Assembly: GCA_045540815.1 (NCBI GenBank)
Contig: JAZQHY010000065.1
Coordinates: 10,786-74,785, forward strand
Length of the DNA: 64,000 nt
From: JAZQHR01 sp045540815
Lineage (GTDB): Bacteria; Bacillota; Clostridia; UMGS1810
Direction: 5' to 3'
Numbering within the stretch: the stretch's first letter is position 1; every line of letters begins with the position of its first letter. The notes below the pieces were generated by a model. That model did no database searches, was not told the DNA's origin, and was given only the letters and a program-made list of their open reading frames with translations. Shown here piece after piece: positions 16,312-25,518 of the stretch. The translations under genes and the position numbers were made by a program.

Positions 16312-17031
16312 ATGTCAGCGTTTTTATCCTGTTCAATACTTGCGTGCATAACAAATATATTTTTCTTGATTTCATATGTATCAAATGTAAACTCATTTAA
16401 AAAACCGCTTTCACTAAAAGAGGAGCAGATGTATCTTGAGAGATACAAAAACGGTGACAAAGAAGCAAAAAACATACTTATAGAAAGAAATCTAAGACTG
16501 GTGGCACACGTAGTAAAGAAATATTCAAATCAGAACATAGACACAGACGACCTTATATCAATCGGCACAATTGGTCTTATAAAGGCTATAAACACATATA
16601 ACTTTGAACGCGGAAGAAAACTCTCTACATACGCAGCGAAGTGCATTGATAATGAAATACTTATGAGCATACGTTCCAACAAAAAGCACCAAAACGAACT
16701 GATGCTTCAGGAGCCAATCGGTGTTGATAAGGAAGGAAATGAAGTAACGCTTATCGACAAACTAGGAACGGACGACGACGGGATTTTTGAAGAGGTTAAT
16801 CTTAAAATGCAGATTACAGAATTATATAGTGCAATGAAAGAAGTACTGCTTGACAGAGAACAATTTATTATAAAACTTCGTTATGGATTATGTGGTGAAA
16901 AATCATTTACCCAAAAAGAAATAGCTAATATGATGGGAATTTCACGTTCGTATGTATCAAGAATAGAAAAAAAAGCACTAAAAAAACTGCTAAACAGATT
17001 TAACGAAAACGAAACGGTATCTGATGTTTAG
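16312..17031 (+). CDS. sigK: Sporulation sigma factor SigK, pro-protein
   Basis: 239-residue sigma-70 family protein. Region 2 is clear (DLISIGTIGLIKAINTY near residue 80) and the region 4 helix-turn-helix is FTQKEIANMMGISRSYVSRI near residue 201. The first 21 residues are hydrophobic and end in FLIS before YVSN, matching the Bacillus pro-SigK cleavage site, so membrane-tethered processing by a SpoIVFB-type protease is predicted. SigK drives late mother-cell sporulation genes. The gene is intact, not split by a skin-like element. GGAGGTG precedes the ATG. A CATATAAT at 16274-16281 may be a SigE/SigK-type -10 box. Confidence 0.94.
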   Translation: MSAFLSCSILACITNIFFLISYVSNVNSFKKPLSLKEEQMYLERYKNGDKEAKNILIERNLRLVAHVVKKYSNQNIDTDDLISIGTIGLIKAINTYNFERGRKLSTYAAKCIDNEILMSIRSNKKHQNELMLQEPIGVDKEGNEVTLIDKLGTDDDGIFEEVNLKMQITELYSAMKEVLLDREQFIIKLRYGLCGEKSFTQKEIANMMGISRSYVSRIEKKALKKLLNRFNENETVSDV

Positions 17032-17043
17032 ACAGATACCGTT
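17013..17043 (+). terminator. Weak hairpin overlapping the sigK stop
   Basis: Eleven-bp stem AACGGTATCTG/CAGATACCGTT spans the stop codon. Only a poor T tract follows, so termination may be partial or the hairpin may protect the 3' end. Confidence 0.5.
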
Positions 17044-17079
17044 ATTGGATTAATACCTCAAAAAAATCTATGCATTTTA

Positions 17080-17108
17080 TTGTTATTAATAGTTTATTGT
17101 GATAAAAT
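17080..17108 (+). promoter_or_regulatory. Promoter of the DUF1287 gene
   Basis: TTGTTA, 17-base spacer, TAAAAT, 20 bases before the start codon. Confidence 0.65.
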
Positions 17109-17128
17109 TATTTTAAGGAGGAATACAA

Positions 17129-17785
17129 ATGATTAAAAAATTTATAAAAGGAATTATAATTGCACTATTTGTTGTTATATTAGTGATAGGAATATATGCA
17201 TTGTATCAATATAACTTTATTCCCCACCTAAAATACACTGACGAAGATTTTGAGATTTCACCTTTAATAAGCTCAATTGATAAAGACGGTGACGGAATAG
17301 ATGATCAAACCGATATTCTTGAAAGTACAAAGAAATACATATCTACAAAGCCACAATACAAAAGTAAATATTACAATGGCGGTTATCCAGATGATGGATA
17401 TGGTGTATGCACCGATGTTGTTGCAATTGCACTTAAAAATTCCGGGTACGACCTAATGAAACTTGTCGACGAGGATATAAGAAAAAACCCTGCTCTATAC
17501 GGCATAACATCACCTGATTCGAACATTGATTTTAGAAGAGTAAGAAATCTAAAGGTATATTTTGACAACAATGCAATAAGCCTTACTACCGACACAAGCG
17601 AAATAGAGAAATGGCATGGCGGAGATATAGTGATATTTCCTGAACATATAGGTATAGTGTCTGACGCAAGGAATTCAAACGGTATTCCGTTTATAATACA
17701 CCACGCGTGGGCAGGTCAACCACGATATGAAGAAGATGTACTTAATAGATACGAAATAACCGGTCACTATCGAATTAGTAAATAA
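17129..17785 (+). CDS. DUF1287 family secreted or membrane-anchored protein
   Basis: 218 residues with an N-terminal membrane segment (about residues 7-28) followed by an extracytoplasmic DUF1287 domain. DKDGDGIDDQTD near residue 51 resembles a calcium-binding loop. A cysteine in YGVCTDVVAIAL near residue 93, with histidines in FPEHIGIVSD and IIHHAW, gives a papain/NlpC-like arrangement expected of a peptidase or amidase. The function of the family is unproven. Own promoter, GGAGG site and terminator, so it is a single-gene unit after sigK. Confidence 0.85.
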   Translation: MIKKFIKGIIIALFVVILVIGIYALYQYNFIPHLKYTDEDFEISPLISSIDKDGDGIDDQTDILESTKKYISTKPQYKSKYYNGGYPDDGYGVCTDVVAIALKNSGYDLMKLVDEDIRKNPALYGITSPDSNIDFRRVRNLKVYFDNNAISLTTDTSEIEKWHGGDIVIFPEHIGIVSDARNSNGIPFIIHHAWAGQPRYEEDVLNRYEITGHYRISK

Positions 17786-17810
17786 AAAAACACCCCTAAG
17801 GGTGTTTTTT
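17784..17810. terminator. Bidirectional terminator, DUF1287 and SGNH genes
   Basis: CACCC/GGGTG stem with a CTAA loop, extended by A and T runs on both sides, between two converging genes. Confidence 0.88.
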
Positions 17811-18877
17811 TATTTTATAACATCTTTTATAATCTCATAAAATTTTCTTGCCATAAAGTGAAAGCCAAGGTCGTTTGGATGCGTTTTATCAACCATACAG
17901 TCATCGCGGTATTCATCAGGGAAAAATGTTTGTCCGTCTATAAAATACACATTTTTGTCACCATTTTTAAGTGCATTTTTATATGTAGTATATATAACAT
18001 CTCTTCGAGCCTTTATATTTTCTTCTGTGTCAAGATTTCCCGGTTTTGATGCAAATATCACAGGGATATCAGGGTGTTTTGCTCTAACTTTTTTAAACAT
18101 TTTTTCGTGTGTTTCAGAAAGGTATTTAGCATCAGGTGCGTTGTGATCATAGTCATATACAAACACACTCATATCCATATTGGCAACATAATCGGCAATA
18201 ATATCCTCTGCCTTTCCACTACCTGAAAAACCAAGGTTAATATAATCAGCATCAAGCCATCTTGAGATCATTTCCAGATACGAATTTGATGGTTTAGACG
18301 CAACTCCGCCCTGTGTGATAGATGAGCCGTAATACACAATAGGCTTTTGGTACTTATACTTATTACCTTCACAAAGACTTGCATCTGGCTCAAGGCCTAC
18401 ACGCAAAGTTTCAACCCCATTATAAAGCGGGAAATTTAAAAGAATATCCTTTTCATCATTATTACCAAAATGCAATATTGCTTCGTAATCATAGTCAACC
18501 TGTGCCGCCTTTATGGTCGGTGCAAAAAGTCTTTTAAATATGCCATTGGCATATATATCAAAACACGAAGTCGAACCAAACGGCATATGATACATAAGGG
18601 CATCCTTGCTTGAATATGTAAGTTTAACCTTTAAAGCAACAAACTCTGAATTTGTCTTAAACCTTACTCTGCCACCTGCGGTATGTTTATACAAATGTGC
18701 AACACCATCATTGGTATTTAATCCTATCTCGTCAGGAAGACGTTTAAACACATCTTCTGTCTCGGGATTATAAAGTCCATAAATTTTAAACGGTGCTTTT
18801 CTGACATCGTAAAATTTCACATCAATATCGCCGAGTGTATCGGCTTTCATATTTACATCAACATCTTCAATTCTCAT
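17810..18877 (-). CDS. SGNH/GDSL-type esterase with N-terminal beta domain
   Basis: 355 residues without a signal peptide. The first ~175 residues look like a beta-rich accessory domain. The SGNH domain follows with the nucleophile in IVYYGSSITQGG near 185, block III glycine in GFSGSGKAED, and the Asp-His pair in KTHPNDLGFH near 333. Similar two-domain proteins are carbohydrate or acyl esterases, for example deacetylating xylan or other glycans; the substrate here is unknown. It lies 15 bases after the AEC transporter gene, likely one operon. Confidence 0.85.
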   Translation of the reverse strand: MRIEDVDVNMKADTLGDIDVKFYDVRKAPFKIYGLYNPETEDVFKRLPDEIGLNTNDGVAHLYKHTAGGRVRFKTNSEFVALKVKLTYSSKDALMYHMPFGSTSCFDIYANGIFKRLFAPTIKAAQVDYDYEAILHFGNNDEKDILLNFPLYNGVETLRVGLEPDASLCEGNKYKYQKPIVYYGSSITQGGVASKPSNSYLEMISRWLDADYINLGFSGSGKAEDIIADYVANMDMSVFVYDYDHNAPDAKYLSETHEKMFKKVRAKHPDIPVIFASKPGNLDTEENIKARRDVIYTTYKNALKNGDKNVYFIDGQTFFPDEYRDDCMVDKTHPNDLGFHFMARKFYEIIKDVIK

Positions 18878-18892
18878 ATCTATCTCCCCTTT

Positions 18893-19861
18893 TTATAATA
18901 GCACTACAAACACAAGGTACATAACAGGTAATGTTGCAATCGCAAGTACATTAGAGATTGTTGCCATAGATGCCCCTGTTTTTGTATCACCGCCATATGC
19001 TGATGGATAAACAATTGTATTTAATCCAAGCGGTGCGGCAAACGCTATAAGCACAAATACAAGTATTTCAACGCTTGTACCAATTAATTTTAAAATAAGT
19101 ATCATAACAGACGGAATTATCACAAGTCTAAAAGCACTTGTAAGATAAACTTTTTTGTTTGTTAAAAGCTCTTTCAAACTATATCCACCTATTACAAAGC
19201 CTGCAAGAATCATTGCGACAGGGCCCTGGCAAGTTCCGGCATTATTAAAAGCCGTCATCAAAAACTCAGGAACAAACTTAGCTAATCCTGTAATACCAAG
19301 TACAATACCTGCAACCAGTGCAATAACAGGCGGATTTATAAGTCCTTTTTTTAGGCTTTCAAGTATGGTGATACCTTTCTCTTTTGGTATAAGCACGTAT
19401 AGTCCCCACGTCTGACAGGCAATAACAGGAAACATACTGAAAAGCAGATATTTAAAAAGCATTTCCTCTCCCCATACTCCGAGTATAAGAAAATTGCCAA
19501 AATAACTTATATTACCAAAAGCCAATCCATATTTAAAAATATTTTTCTGGTATGAAAGCTCAGATGATTTTTTAGGATTTCTTACAAATAGTTTAGATAG
19601 CGGATATGAAAGTAAAACAGCAGTCAGCGCCACACCAAGTCCGTAAAGTATTAATACATAGTTTTCCTTAAATGTTTCGACTGTGCATCTGTTCATCTGG
19701 GTATATAGCGAAAGTGCTGGTGTAACTATGTACAAAAGTACCCTTGACAAAACTGCGTGAGCATTGTCGGCAATAATGTTTTTCTTTTTAAGTATAAATC
19801 CCGCAATTATAAAGCTGAACATAGTCAGCATTTGTTTAAGTGTAAGTATAAATATTTCCAT
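18893..19861 (-). CDS. AEC (auxin efflux carrier) family transporter
   Basis: 322-residue membrane protein with about ten segments in two halves, of the AEC/BART superfamily. The start MEIFILTLKQMLTMFSFIIAGFILKKKNI is typical, and AAPLGLNTIVYPSAYGGD near 275 is the conserved discontinuous-helix region. Members export or import carboxylates and related anions. It precedes the SGNH esterase gene in one operon, hinting that the transporter might handle an organic acid released by the esterase. GGAGA precedes the ATG, and a long dyad lies in its leader. Confidence 0.88.
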   Translation of the reverse strand: MEIFILTLKQMLTMFSFIIAGFILKKKNIIADNAHAVLSRVLLYIVTPALSLYTQMNRCTVETFKENYVLILYGLGVALTAVLLSYPLSKLFVRNPKKSSELSYQKNIFKYGLAFGNISYFGNFLILGVWGEEMLFKYLLFSMFPVIACQTWGLYVLIPKEKGITILESLKKGLINPPVIALVAGIVLGITGLAKFVPEFLMTAFNNAGTCQGPVAMILAGFVIGGYSLKELLTNKKVYLTSAFRLVIIPSVMILILKLIGTSVEILVFVLIAFAAPLGLNTIVYPSAYGGDTKTGASMATISNVLAIATLPVMYLVFVVLL

Positions 19862-19871
19862 TGTTTTCTCC

Positions 19872-19916
19872 TATAATATGAAACATACTCTATAATAGAG
19901 CATATTTCATATTATA
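19872..19916 (-). promoter_or_regulatory. 21-bp dyad at the AEC promoter, candidate operator
   Basis: Arms 19872-19892 and 19896-19916 are inverted repeats matching at 19 of 21 positions with a 3-base centre. The outer right arm contains the -10 box, so a bound regulator would block transcription. In RNA it could also form a hairpin ending 10 bases before the start codon, next to the ribosome site. Confidence 0.65.
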
Positions 19917-19938
19917 GCACACAAAAAAATTATTTCAA
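19911..19938 (-). promoter_or_regulatory. Promoter of the AEC-SGNH operon
   Basis: TTGAAA, 16-base spacer, TATAAT on the minus strand. The -10 box is also the end of the long dyad. Confidence 0.78.
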
Positions 19939-19949
19939 GACATATTTTT

Positions 19950-20801
19950 CTATTTTTGAAGTATATCCTTAAAAAAATCTGCCGATGACTTTCCATGCGG
20001 TCTGTTCACTCTTTTAAGCCTGTATAAATCAGGACTTTCACGCGATATGCTACTATATCCACTCTCTGACGATATAGACGCCTTATACCCCATCTCCTTT
20101 AACACCATAATTGATTCTGGAGATATATAGCCAAACGGATATGTAAATGCAGTAGGCTTATAGCCTGTATTTTCATATATAAGCATATCGGTTTTATGAA
20201 GGTCGCCATATAACATTCGTTGATAATCTTCTACAGATTCACCTGAAAGCTTTCTTGCGCCCTTTCTGTGTTCTAAGCTGTGCAAATCATACGAATGGTT
20301 TTGAAGTTCCACAAGTCCTGAATCAGCCATTTCTTTAGCTTGCTCCCACGTTATATGCGTGTAATACGCGTTTTCCTCGCCTGTTTCTGAATACTGTTCG
20401 GAATATTTGCCTATAAGCGAAAAAACTGCCTTTGTATCATACTTTTTAAGTATTGGATATGCATACAGATAATTGTTATAATAACCATCATCAAATGTAA
20501 TTAAAATCGGTTTTTCAGGAAGTGGCGTTCCTTTTTCTACATATGCAATTAAGTCGGATATAAACACACCTGTATAGCCGTTATCCTTTAGATATTTTAT
20601 ATCTTCTTCAAACTGCATAGGTGTTATAACGTATTTTCCCAAACGAGATGGGTCTTTAAGTATCCCATGATACATCACACCCGGTATTTTAATGTCGTCT
20701 ATTACCCCTGAAACATTTACTGTTTTTTCATATTTTCCAAAAATATACACCACACAAATAAGTAAATATATGCACAGTACCACTATCTTTTTATATTTCA
20801 T
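19950..20801 (-). CDS. Polysaccharide deacetylase (NodB domain), membrane anchored
   Basis: 283 residues: an N-terminal signal-anchor (about residues 5-23), then a NodB-type domain facing outward. Motif 1 is LITFDDGYYNN near 98, with the catalytic base and a metal aspartate; the two metal histidines are in ELQNHSYDLHSLEH near 165; TYPFGY near 218 is motif 3. Such enzymes remove N-acetyl groups from peptidoglycan or other cell-surface glycans. The ATG at 20801 follows GGTGAG; a GTG three codons upstream overlaps it. Confidence 0.9.
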   Translation of the reverse strand: MKYKKIVVLCIYLLICVVYIFGKYEKTVNVSGVIDDIKIPGVMYHGILKDPSRLGKYVITPMQFEEDIKYLKDNGYTGVFISDLIAYVEKGTPLPEKPILITFDDGYYNNYLYAYPILKKYDTKAVFSLIGKYSEQYSETGEENAYYTHITWEQAKEMADSGLVELQNHSYDLHSLEHRKGARKLSGESVEDYQRMLYGDLHKTDMLIYENTGYKPTAFTYPFGYISPESIMVLKEMGYKASISSESGYSSISRESPDLYRLKRVNRPHGKSSADFFKDILQK

Positions 20802-20848
20802 ATATCTCACCCGTATAATATACGTTTGAAACGCCTTTTTATTACAAA

Positions 20849-20876
20849 TAAAAAAGAGCGAAGAATTTTCGCTCTT
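20849..20876 (-). terminator. Terminator of the rnf-mnmA transcript
   Basis: Nine-bp stem AAGAGCGAA/TTCGCTCTT with a 5-base loop and, on the minus strand, a T run. Confidence 0.88.
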
Positions 20877-20882
20877 AATATA

Positions 20883-21941
20883 TCATTCTAAAATTGTAGC
20901 TCCGCCAACGAGCTTATCACCGTCATAAAATACAACTGCCTGTCCAGGTGTAACCGCCCTTTGCGGATTATCAAAATCAACTCTTATTCTTCCATTTTCT
21001 ATAGGACATACTGTGCACGGCACTTCTGTCTGATTATAACGCACCTTGCATTTTACATTTATTGGCTCTGTAAGTTTTTCAAATAAAATGAAATTAGGCT
21101 TGTCTGCTATAAGTGATTCTTTGTATTCTGTACCCTTTTCGCCAAGAATTACAGCGTTGTTTTTTGCGTCAATTTTCACAACAAACATCGGCTTACCAAA
21201 TGCTCCAAGCCCTTTTCGCTGACCGACCGTATAATGTATAATACCGCGATGCTTTCCTATAACATTGCCGTTAACGTCTAAAAAATCGCCTTCAGGGAGC
21301 TTTTTTCCTATTCTTCGCTCGATAAATCCTGCGTAATCATTATCCGCTACAAAGCAGATTTCCTGACTATCTGGCTTGTTGGCAACTTCTATACCAATTT
21401 CTTGTGCTATTTTCCTTATTTCATCCTTTTCATAGTCGCCAAGAGGCATTATGATATGAGAAAGCTGATGCTGAGTCATATTATAAAGCACATAAGTCTG
21501 ATCCTTTGCATCGGTTTTGGATTTTTTTAATAGATATCTTTCAAATACATCGTCATATGATATGCGGGCGTAATGTCCCGTAGCAATATAATCTATACCC
21601 ATAGATTCTGCTTTTTTCAGCATAGCATCAAATTTTATGTGTTTATTACACGCAATGCACGGATTAGGCGTTCTGCCATTTAAATATTCATCTGTAAAGT
21701 AGTCTATGACATTTTTTTCGAACAAGTCCTTAAAATCAAATACATAAAAAGGAATACCAAGCTTATCAGCAACTTTTTTTGCATCTTCGACTGCGGATAA
21801 GCTATTGCATCCGTCATCGCATTTTTCCTGCCACAAATTTAAGGTAACACCCACAACGTCATATCCCTGTTTTTTCAAAAGATATGCTGCAACAGAGGAA
21901 TCAACTCCGCCGCTCATACCAAGCATTACTTTTTTACCCAA
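20883..21941 (-). CDS. mnmA: tRNA-specific 2-thiouridylase
   Basis: 352-residue PP-loop ATPase that makes 2-thiouridine at the wobble base of tRNA-Lys, -Glu and -Gln. GMSGGVDSSVAAYLL is the PP-loop, catalytic cysteines are in NPCIACNKHIKF near 95 and QEICFVADN near 193. Starts at TTG after AGGAG; the nearby ATG is out of frame and closes after four codons. It follows rnfB by 18 bases, so it may be read from the rnf promoter. Confidence 0.96.
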   Translation of the reverse strand: MGKKVMLGMSGGVDSSVAAYLLKKQGYDVVGVTLNLWQEKCDDGCNSLSAVEDAKKVADKLGIPFYVFDFKDLFEKNVIDYFTDEYLNGRTPNPCIACNKHIKFDAMLKKAESMGIDYIATGHYARISYDDVFERYLLKKSKTDAKDQTYVLYNMTQHQLSHIIMPLGDYEKDEIRKIAQEIGIEVANKPDSQEICFVADNDYAGFIERRIGKKLPEGDFLDVNGNVIGKHRGIIHYTVGQRKGLGAFGKPMFVVKIDAKNNAVILGEKGTEYKESLIADKPNFILFEKLTEPINVKCKVRYNQTEVPCTVCPIENGRIRVDFDNPQRAVTPGQAVVFYDGDKLVGGATILE

Positions 21942-21959
21942 TGCTCATTTCTCCTATGT

Positions 21960-22751
21960 TTATATATTTACTATTATCTTCTTTGGACACGCTTCTATGC
22001 ACGCTCCACAATTTGTACATTTAACGATGTCAACCTTTGCAAGATTGTCATTTACATCTATTGCACCTGCTTCGCATTTCTTTGTACAAAGTTTGCATCC
22101 TATACACCCGTTTGAACATATATCTTTTACGATAACGCCCTTATCCTTTGAATTACATTTTACAAAAGCTGATTTAGTATCGTAAGGAACAAGCGATATA
22201 AGTCCCTTTGGACATGCGTTTGCACACGCGCCGCAGCCTGTACATTTTTCTTTATCAACTTTTGCAACGCCATCTACAACTGAAATTGCTCCAAATTTAC
22301 AAGCATTTACACAGCTTCCAAGTCCCATACAGCCGTATTCACAAGCCTTTGGTCCACCCGCAAGTCTTACTGCTGCTTCACACGAATGTGTACCTTCGTA
22401 TATGTATTTATCCTTTGCGGCGTCACAAGTGCCGTTGCATGCAACTACTGCATATTTCCTTACTATCTCGCCCATTTCGGTGCCCATTATGTTAGCAATA
22501 GCTTTAGCTTTATCAGCTGTCATAAGATTACAACGAGTTGCATCTACGCCGTTTTCAACTATTTCCTTTGCAAATGCACTGCAGCCTGCGTATCCGCAAC
22601 CGCCGCAGTTTGCGCCAGGTAGTATTTCTGTAATCTGGTCTATTCTTTCGTCACTATCCACTTTAAACACAATTGATGCAAATGCAAGTATTGCACCAAA
22701 CACAAGTCCCATAGCACCTACAGCCAAAGCAGGTATTAGTATACTGTTCAT
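21960..22751 (-). CDS. rnfB: Rnf complex subunit B, iron-sulfur protein
   Basis: 263 residues: an N-terminal membrane helix, a GANCGGCGYAGC cluster domain near residue 50 and several ferredoxin-type motifs (CTGCGACANACP, NGCIGCKLCTKKC, CTNCGACIEACP). RnfB is thought to receive electrons from ferredoxin and pass them into the membrane complex. Last of the six rnf genes here, in the order C-D-G-E-A-B found in clostridia. AGGAGGTG precedes the ATG. Confidence 0.95.
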   Translation of the reverse strand: MNSILIPALAVGAMGLVFGAILAFASIVFKVDSDERIDQITEILPGANCGGCGYAGCSAFAKEIVENGVDATRCNLMTADKAKAIANIMGTEMGEIVRKYAVVACNGTCDAAKDKYIYEGTHSCEAAVRLAGGPKACEYGCMGLGSCVNACKFGAISVVDGVAKVDKEKCTGCGACANACPKGLISLVPYDTKSAFVKCNSKDKGVIVKDICSNGCIGCKLCTKKCEAGAIDVNDNLAKVDIVKCTNCGACIEACPKKIIVNI

Positions 22752-22763
22752 AAATTACACCTC

Positions 22764-23354
22764 CTAAAAGCTAAGGCCCTGAAATCCCAAAAATGCAATA
22801 GAAAGAAGTCCTGCTGTAATAAGAGTTATAGGAAATCCTTTTAGTGCTTTTGGAATATCATTATTTGCCTCAATTTTCTCTCTTACACCTGAAAATAAAA
22901 CAATTGCAAGTGTAAATCCAATTGCAGCCGAGAAAGAATACCACATTGACTGGATAAGTGTATAGTTTCTCTGTACGTTTATAATAGCTACACCAAGCAC
23001 CGCACAGTTTGTAGTGATAAGCGGAAGGTATATTCCAAGCGCATTATAAAGTGCTGGCACTACTTTAGCCACAAACATTTCAACAAACTGAACAAGTGCA
23101 GCTATTACAAGTATAAATGATATGGTTTGCAGATACTCAGCACCCAAAGGTACAAGTATAAATTTCTGTACCAACCACGTCATAACCGATGCAAGTACCA
23201 TTACAAATGTAACTGCCATACCCATACCGATAGCAGTATCGGTCTTTTTGGATACACCTAAAAACGGGCAAATACCAAGAAATTTTACAAGTACAAAGTT
23301 TTCTACAAATATGGCAGTTATCGCCATTACTAAAAATTCACCGATTACACTCAT
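22764..23354 (-). CDS. rnfA: Rnf complex subunit A, membrane protein
   Basis: 196-residue six-helix membrane subunit with the family segments ENFVLVKFLGICPFLG and ITTNCAVLGV. It and RnfE form the membrane core that couples electron flow from ferredoxin to NAD+ with Na+ or H+ export. Its start overlaps the rnfE stop as ATGA, so the pair is translationally coupled. Confidence 0.96.
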   Translation of the reverse strand: MSVIGEFLVMAITAIFVENFVLVKFLGICPFLGVSKKTDTAIGMGMAVTFVMVLASVMTWLVQKFILVPLGAEYLQTISFILVIAALVQFVEMFVAKVVPALYNALGIYLPLITTNCAVLGVAIINVQRNYTLIQSMWYSFSAAIGFTLAIVLFSGVREKIEANNDIPKALKGFPITLITAGLLSIAFLGFQGLSF

Positions 23355-23968
23355 TTCTTAGACGCCCCCTTTTTATTAGATATTACATTTATAACTGCAA
23401 GTATACAGCCAAGTGCTATAAAAGCTCCCGGTGGAAGTATAAATATAAGCGCAGGATTAAATCCCTCGCCAAATATGGCAAAGCCTAAAAATGTACCGCT
23501 TCCAAGGATTTCTCTGACCGCGCCGAGTATACAAAGTCCAAGGGTAAAGCCTAATCCCATACCAAGTCCGTCAAATGCTGAAGGAAGGGCTTTGTTTTTA
23601 GATGCAAAACTTTCCGCTCTGGCGAGGATTATACAGTTTACAACAATAAGCGGTATGTAAAGACCAAGAGATGCTGATATACTTGGAAGGTATGCCTTTA
23701 AAAGCATCTCTATAACCGATACAAATGTCGCAATGATTACTACATATGATGCTATTCGTATTTTTGCAGGAATGCATTTTCTAAGTATTGATATAACAAC
23801 GTTTGAACACACAAGCACAAATGTAGCTGAAAGTCCCATTCCTATAGCGTTTGCAACTGATGTCGTAACCGCAAGTGTCGGACACATACCAAGAAGCTGT
23901 ATAAGTGTGGGATTTTCGTCAATTATTCCGTTTCTAAGTGCATCAAGGCACGCATTTTGTTTTTTCAT
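23351..23968 (-). CDS. rnfE: Rnf complex subunit E, membrane protein
   Basis: 205-residue homologue of RnfA with the segments NPTLIQLLGMCPTLAVT and LIVVNCIILARAES. It is inserted in the membrane with opposite topology to RnfA in the established complex model. GGAGGGG precedes the ATG. Four-base overlap with rnfA downstream. Confidence 0.95.
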   Translation of the reverse strand: MKKQNACLDALRNGIIDENPTLIQLLGMCPTLAVTTSVANAIGMGLSATFVLVCSNVVISILRKCIPAKIRIASYVVIIATFVSVIEMLLKAYLPSISASLGLYIPLIVVNCIILARAESFASKNKALPSAFDGLGMGLGFTLGLCILGAVREILGSGTFLGFAIFGEGFNPALIFILPPGAFIALGCILAVINVISNKKGASKK

Positions 23969-23980
23969 AAAAATCCCCTC

Positions 23981-24535
23981 CTACTTTAGTGTTCCTACGT
24001 ATTTTAGTGCTGCATTTACACCTTCAGTTACTGCTTTCGATGTAATTGTAGCACCGCTTATTGCCGATATCTCATTTCCATTTGGCATACCAGATTTTAT
24101 AACCGATATATTATCCTCCAGACCAAGATACTGCTTTGTAAATTCTTCATTCGATGCTTTCGCGCCAAGACCGGGAGTTTCACTAAGCGATGTAATTTTC
24201 ACCCCAGTTACAGTATGATGTCTGCACAGACCGATTATCATTTCGATATTTCCGCCAAAACCGGGAACAGAAACATTTACCGTGTATCCCATAATGTCAC
24301 CATCTTTTTTACCATAAGATGCAGAAGTGATATATTCAGGGTATTCTCCGCCTATTTCTTCAAATGTTTCTCCACCAGGAAGAACCTCAAGCATAGCAGC
24401 TTTTACATTTTGTTCGTTTATATAAGCTATGGTATCTTTTGTTACTGCATTACACACAGTAAGCACTAAAGTCGATATAAATGTTATAGCTAAAAGGATA
24501 AGTGATAGTTTAATTATTGAACTTTTATTTTCCAT
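23981..24535 (-). CDS. rnfG: Rnf complex subunit G, covalent flavoprotein
   Basis: 184 residues with one N-terminal membrane helix and an outward FMN-binding domain. SGATITSKAV near residue 160 contains the threonine that binds FMN covalently. The start overlaps the end of rnfD by 11 bases. Confidence 0.94.
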   Translation of the reverse strand: MENKSSIIKLSLILLAITFISTLVLTVCNAVTKDTIAYINEQNVKAAMLEVLPGGETFEEIGGEYPEYITSASYGKKDGDIMGYTVNVSVPGFGGNIEMIIGLCRHHTVTGVKITSLSETPGLGAKASNEEFTKQYLGLEDNISVIKSGMPNGNEISAISGATITSKAVTEGVNAALKYVGTLK

Positions 24536-25505
24536 TTTTCTTCACCTCACCAAATGCTTTAGGCGTAGTATATTTATCAATAAACGGAACGCATATATTC
24601 ATAATAAGTATTGCATAAGTTACACCCTCAGGGTATCCGCCGTACACACGTATTACCTCAGTGATAAATCCTGCTCCAATGGCAAATACAATCTCGCCTT
24701 TTTTAGTTACGGGAGATGTAACATAATCTGTTGCCATAAAAAATGCTGCAAGAAGTACTCCGCCTGATAATATGTTATATAAAAACACATTTGCCATATC
24801 TGATTTGTCACCAAATATAACAGCAAATATACCAACTGTTAATATATAAGTAACAGGAATATGCCACGTTATTATCCTGTTAAAAAGAAGATATAGTCCG
24901 CCAAGGAGTATGCATACCGCACTAATCTCGCCTATACATCCTGGAACATTACCGAATATAAGGTCAAAAAAACTCGCTTCAAATACATCTTCCGTTCCTT
25001 TAATAACACTAAGTGGAGTTGCAGAAGATACTGCATCGATTGTTTTTCCAAATAGATTAATTGGTGTACGAGGGAGTACAAAACTTGTCATTTCCACCGG
25101 CCAGCTTGCAAGCATAAACGCTCTTGCAGCAAGTGCAGGGTTAACTATATTTTTTCCAAGTCCTCCAAAAAACCCTTTAACCACTATAATGGCAAACACA
25201 TCGCCTACTATAACCATATAATACGGCACTGTCACAGGAAGACAAAATGCTATTAATATGCCCGTAACAACCGCGCTTAAATCGGTTACTGTCTGCTCTT
25301 TTTTTATGATTTTATTCCATATGTATTCTGAAAGCACACACGCGATGACTGACACAAGTGTAAGCATAAGCGCTCTAGGTCCAAAGAAATACACAGCAGC
25401 TACAAGTGCAGGAATAAGGCCTATGATTACCTCTGACATAGTTTTTGATACGCTTTCGCCCTTTCTTATATGAGGCGAAACCGACATAAGTAGTTTATTT
25501 TCCAT
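24525..25505 (-). CDS. rnfD: Rnf complex subunit D, membrane flavoprotein
   Basis: 326-residue membrane protein related to NqrB. SSATPLSVIKG near residue 160 holds the predicted FMN-threonine site. Nine or so hydrophobic segments; the end is VPFIDKYTTPKAFGEVKK. ATG at 25505 chosen because AGGAG lies eight bases upstream; a GTG three codons earlier abuts it. It follows rnfC by 13 bases. Confidence 0.94.
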   Translation of the reverse strand: MENKLLMSVSPHIRKGESVSKTMSEVIIGLIPALVAAVYFFGPRALMLTLVSVIACVLSEYIWNKIIKKEQTVTDLSAVVTGILIAFCLPVTVPYYMVIVGDVFAIIVVKGFFGGLGKNIVNPALAARAFMLASWPVEMTSFVLPRTPINLFGKTIDAVSSATPLSVIKGTEDVFEASFFDLIFGNVPGCIGEISAVCILLGGLYLLFNRIITWHIPVTYILTVGIFAVIFGDKSDMANVFLYNILSGGVLLAAFFMATDYVTSPVTKKGEIVFAIGAGFITEVIRVYGGYPEGVTYAILIMNICVPFIDKYTTPKAFGEVKKNGK

Positions 25506-25518
25506 ATTCCTCACTCCT

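Noticed and set aside
16312..17031. Skin-type insertion in sigK
   Set aside because: The gene is one continuous frame with all sigma regions; no recombinase is nearby.
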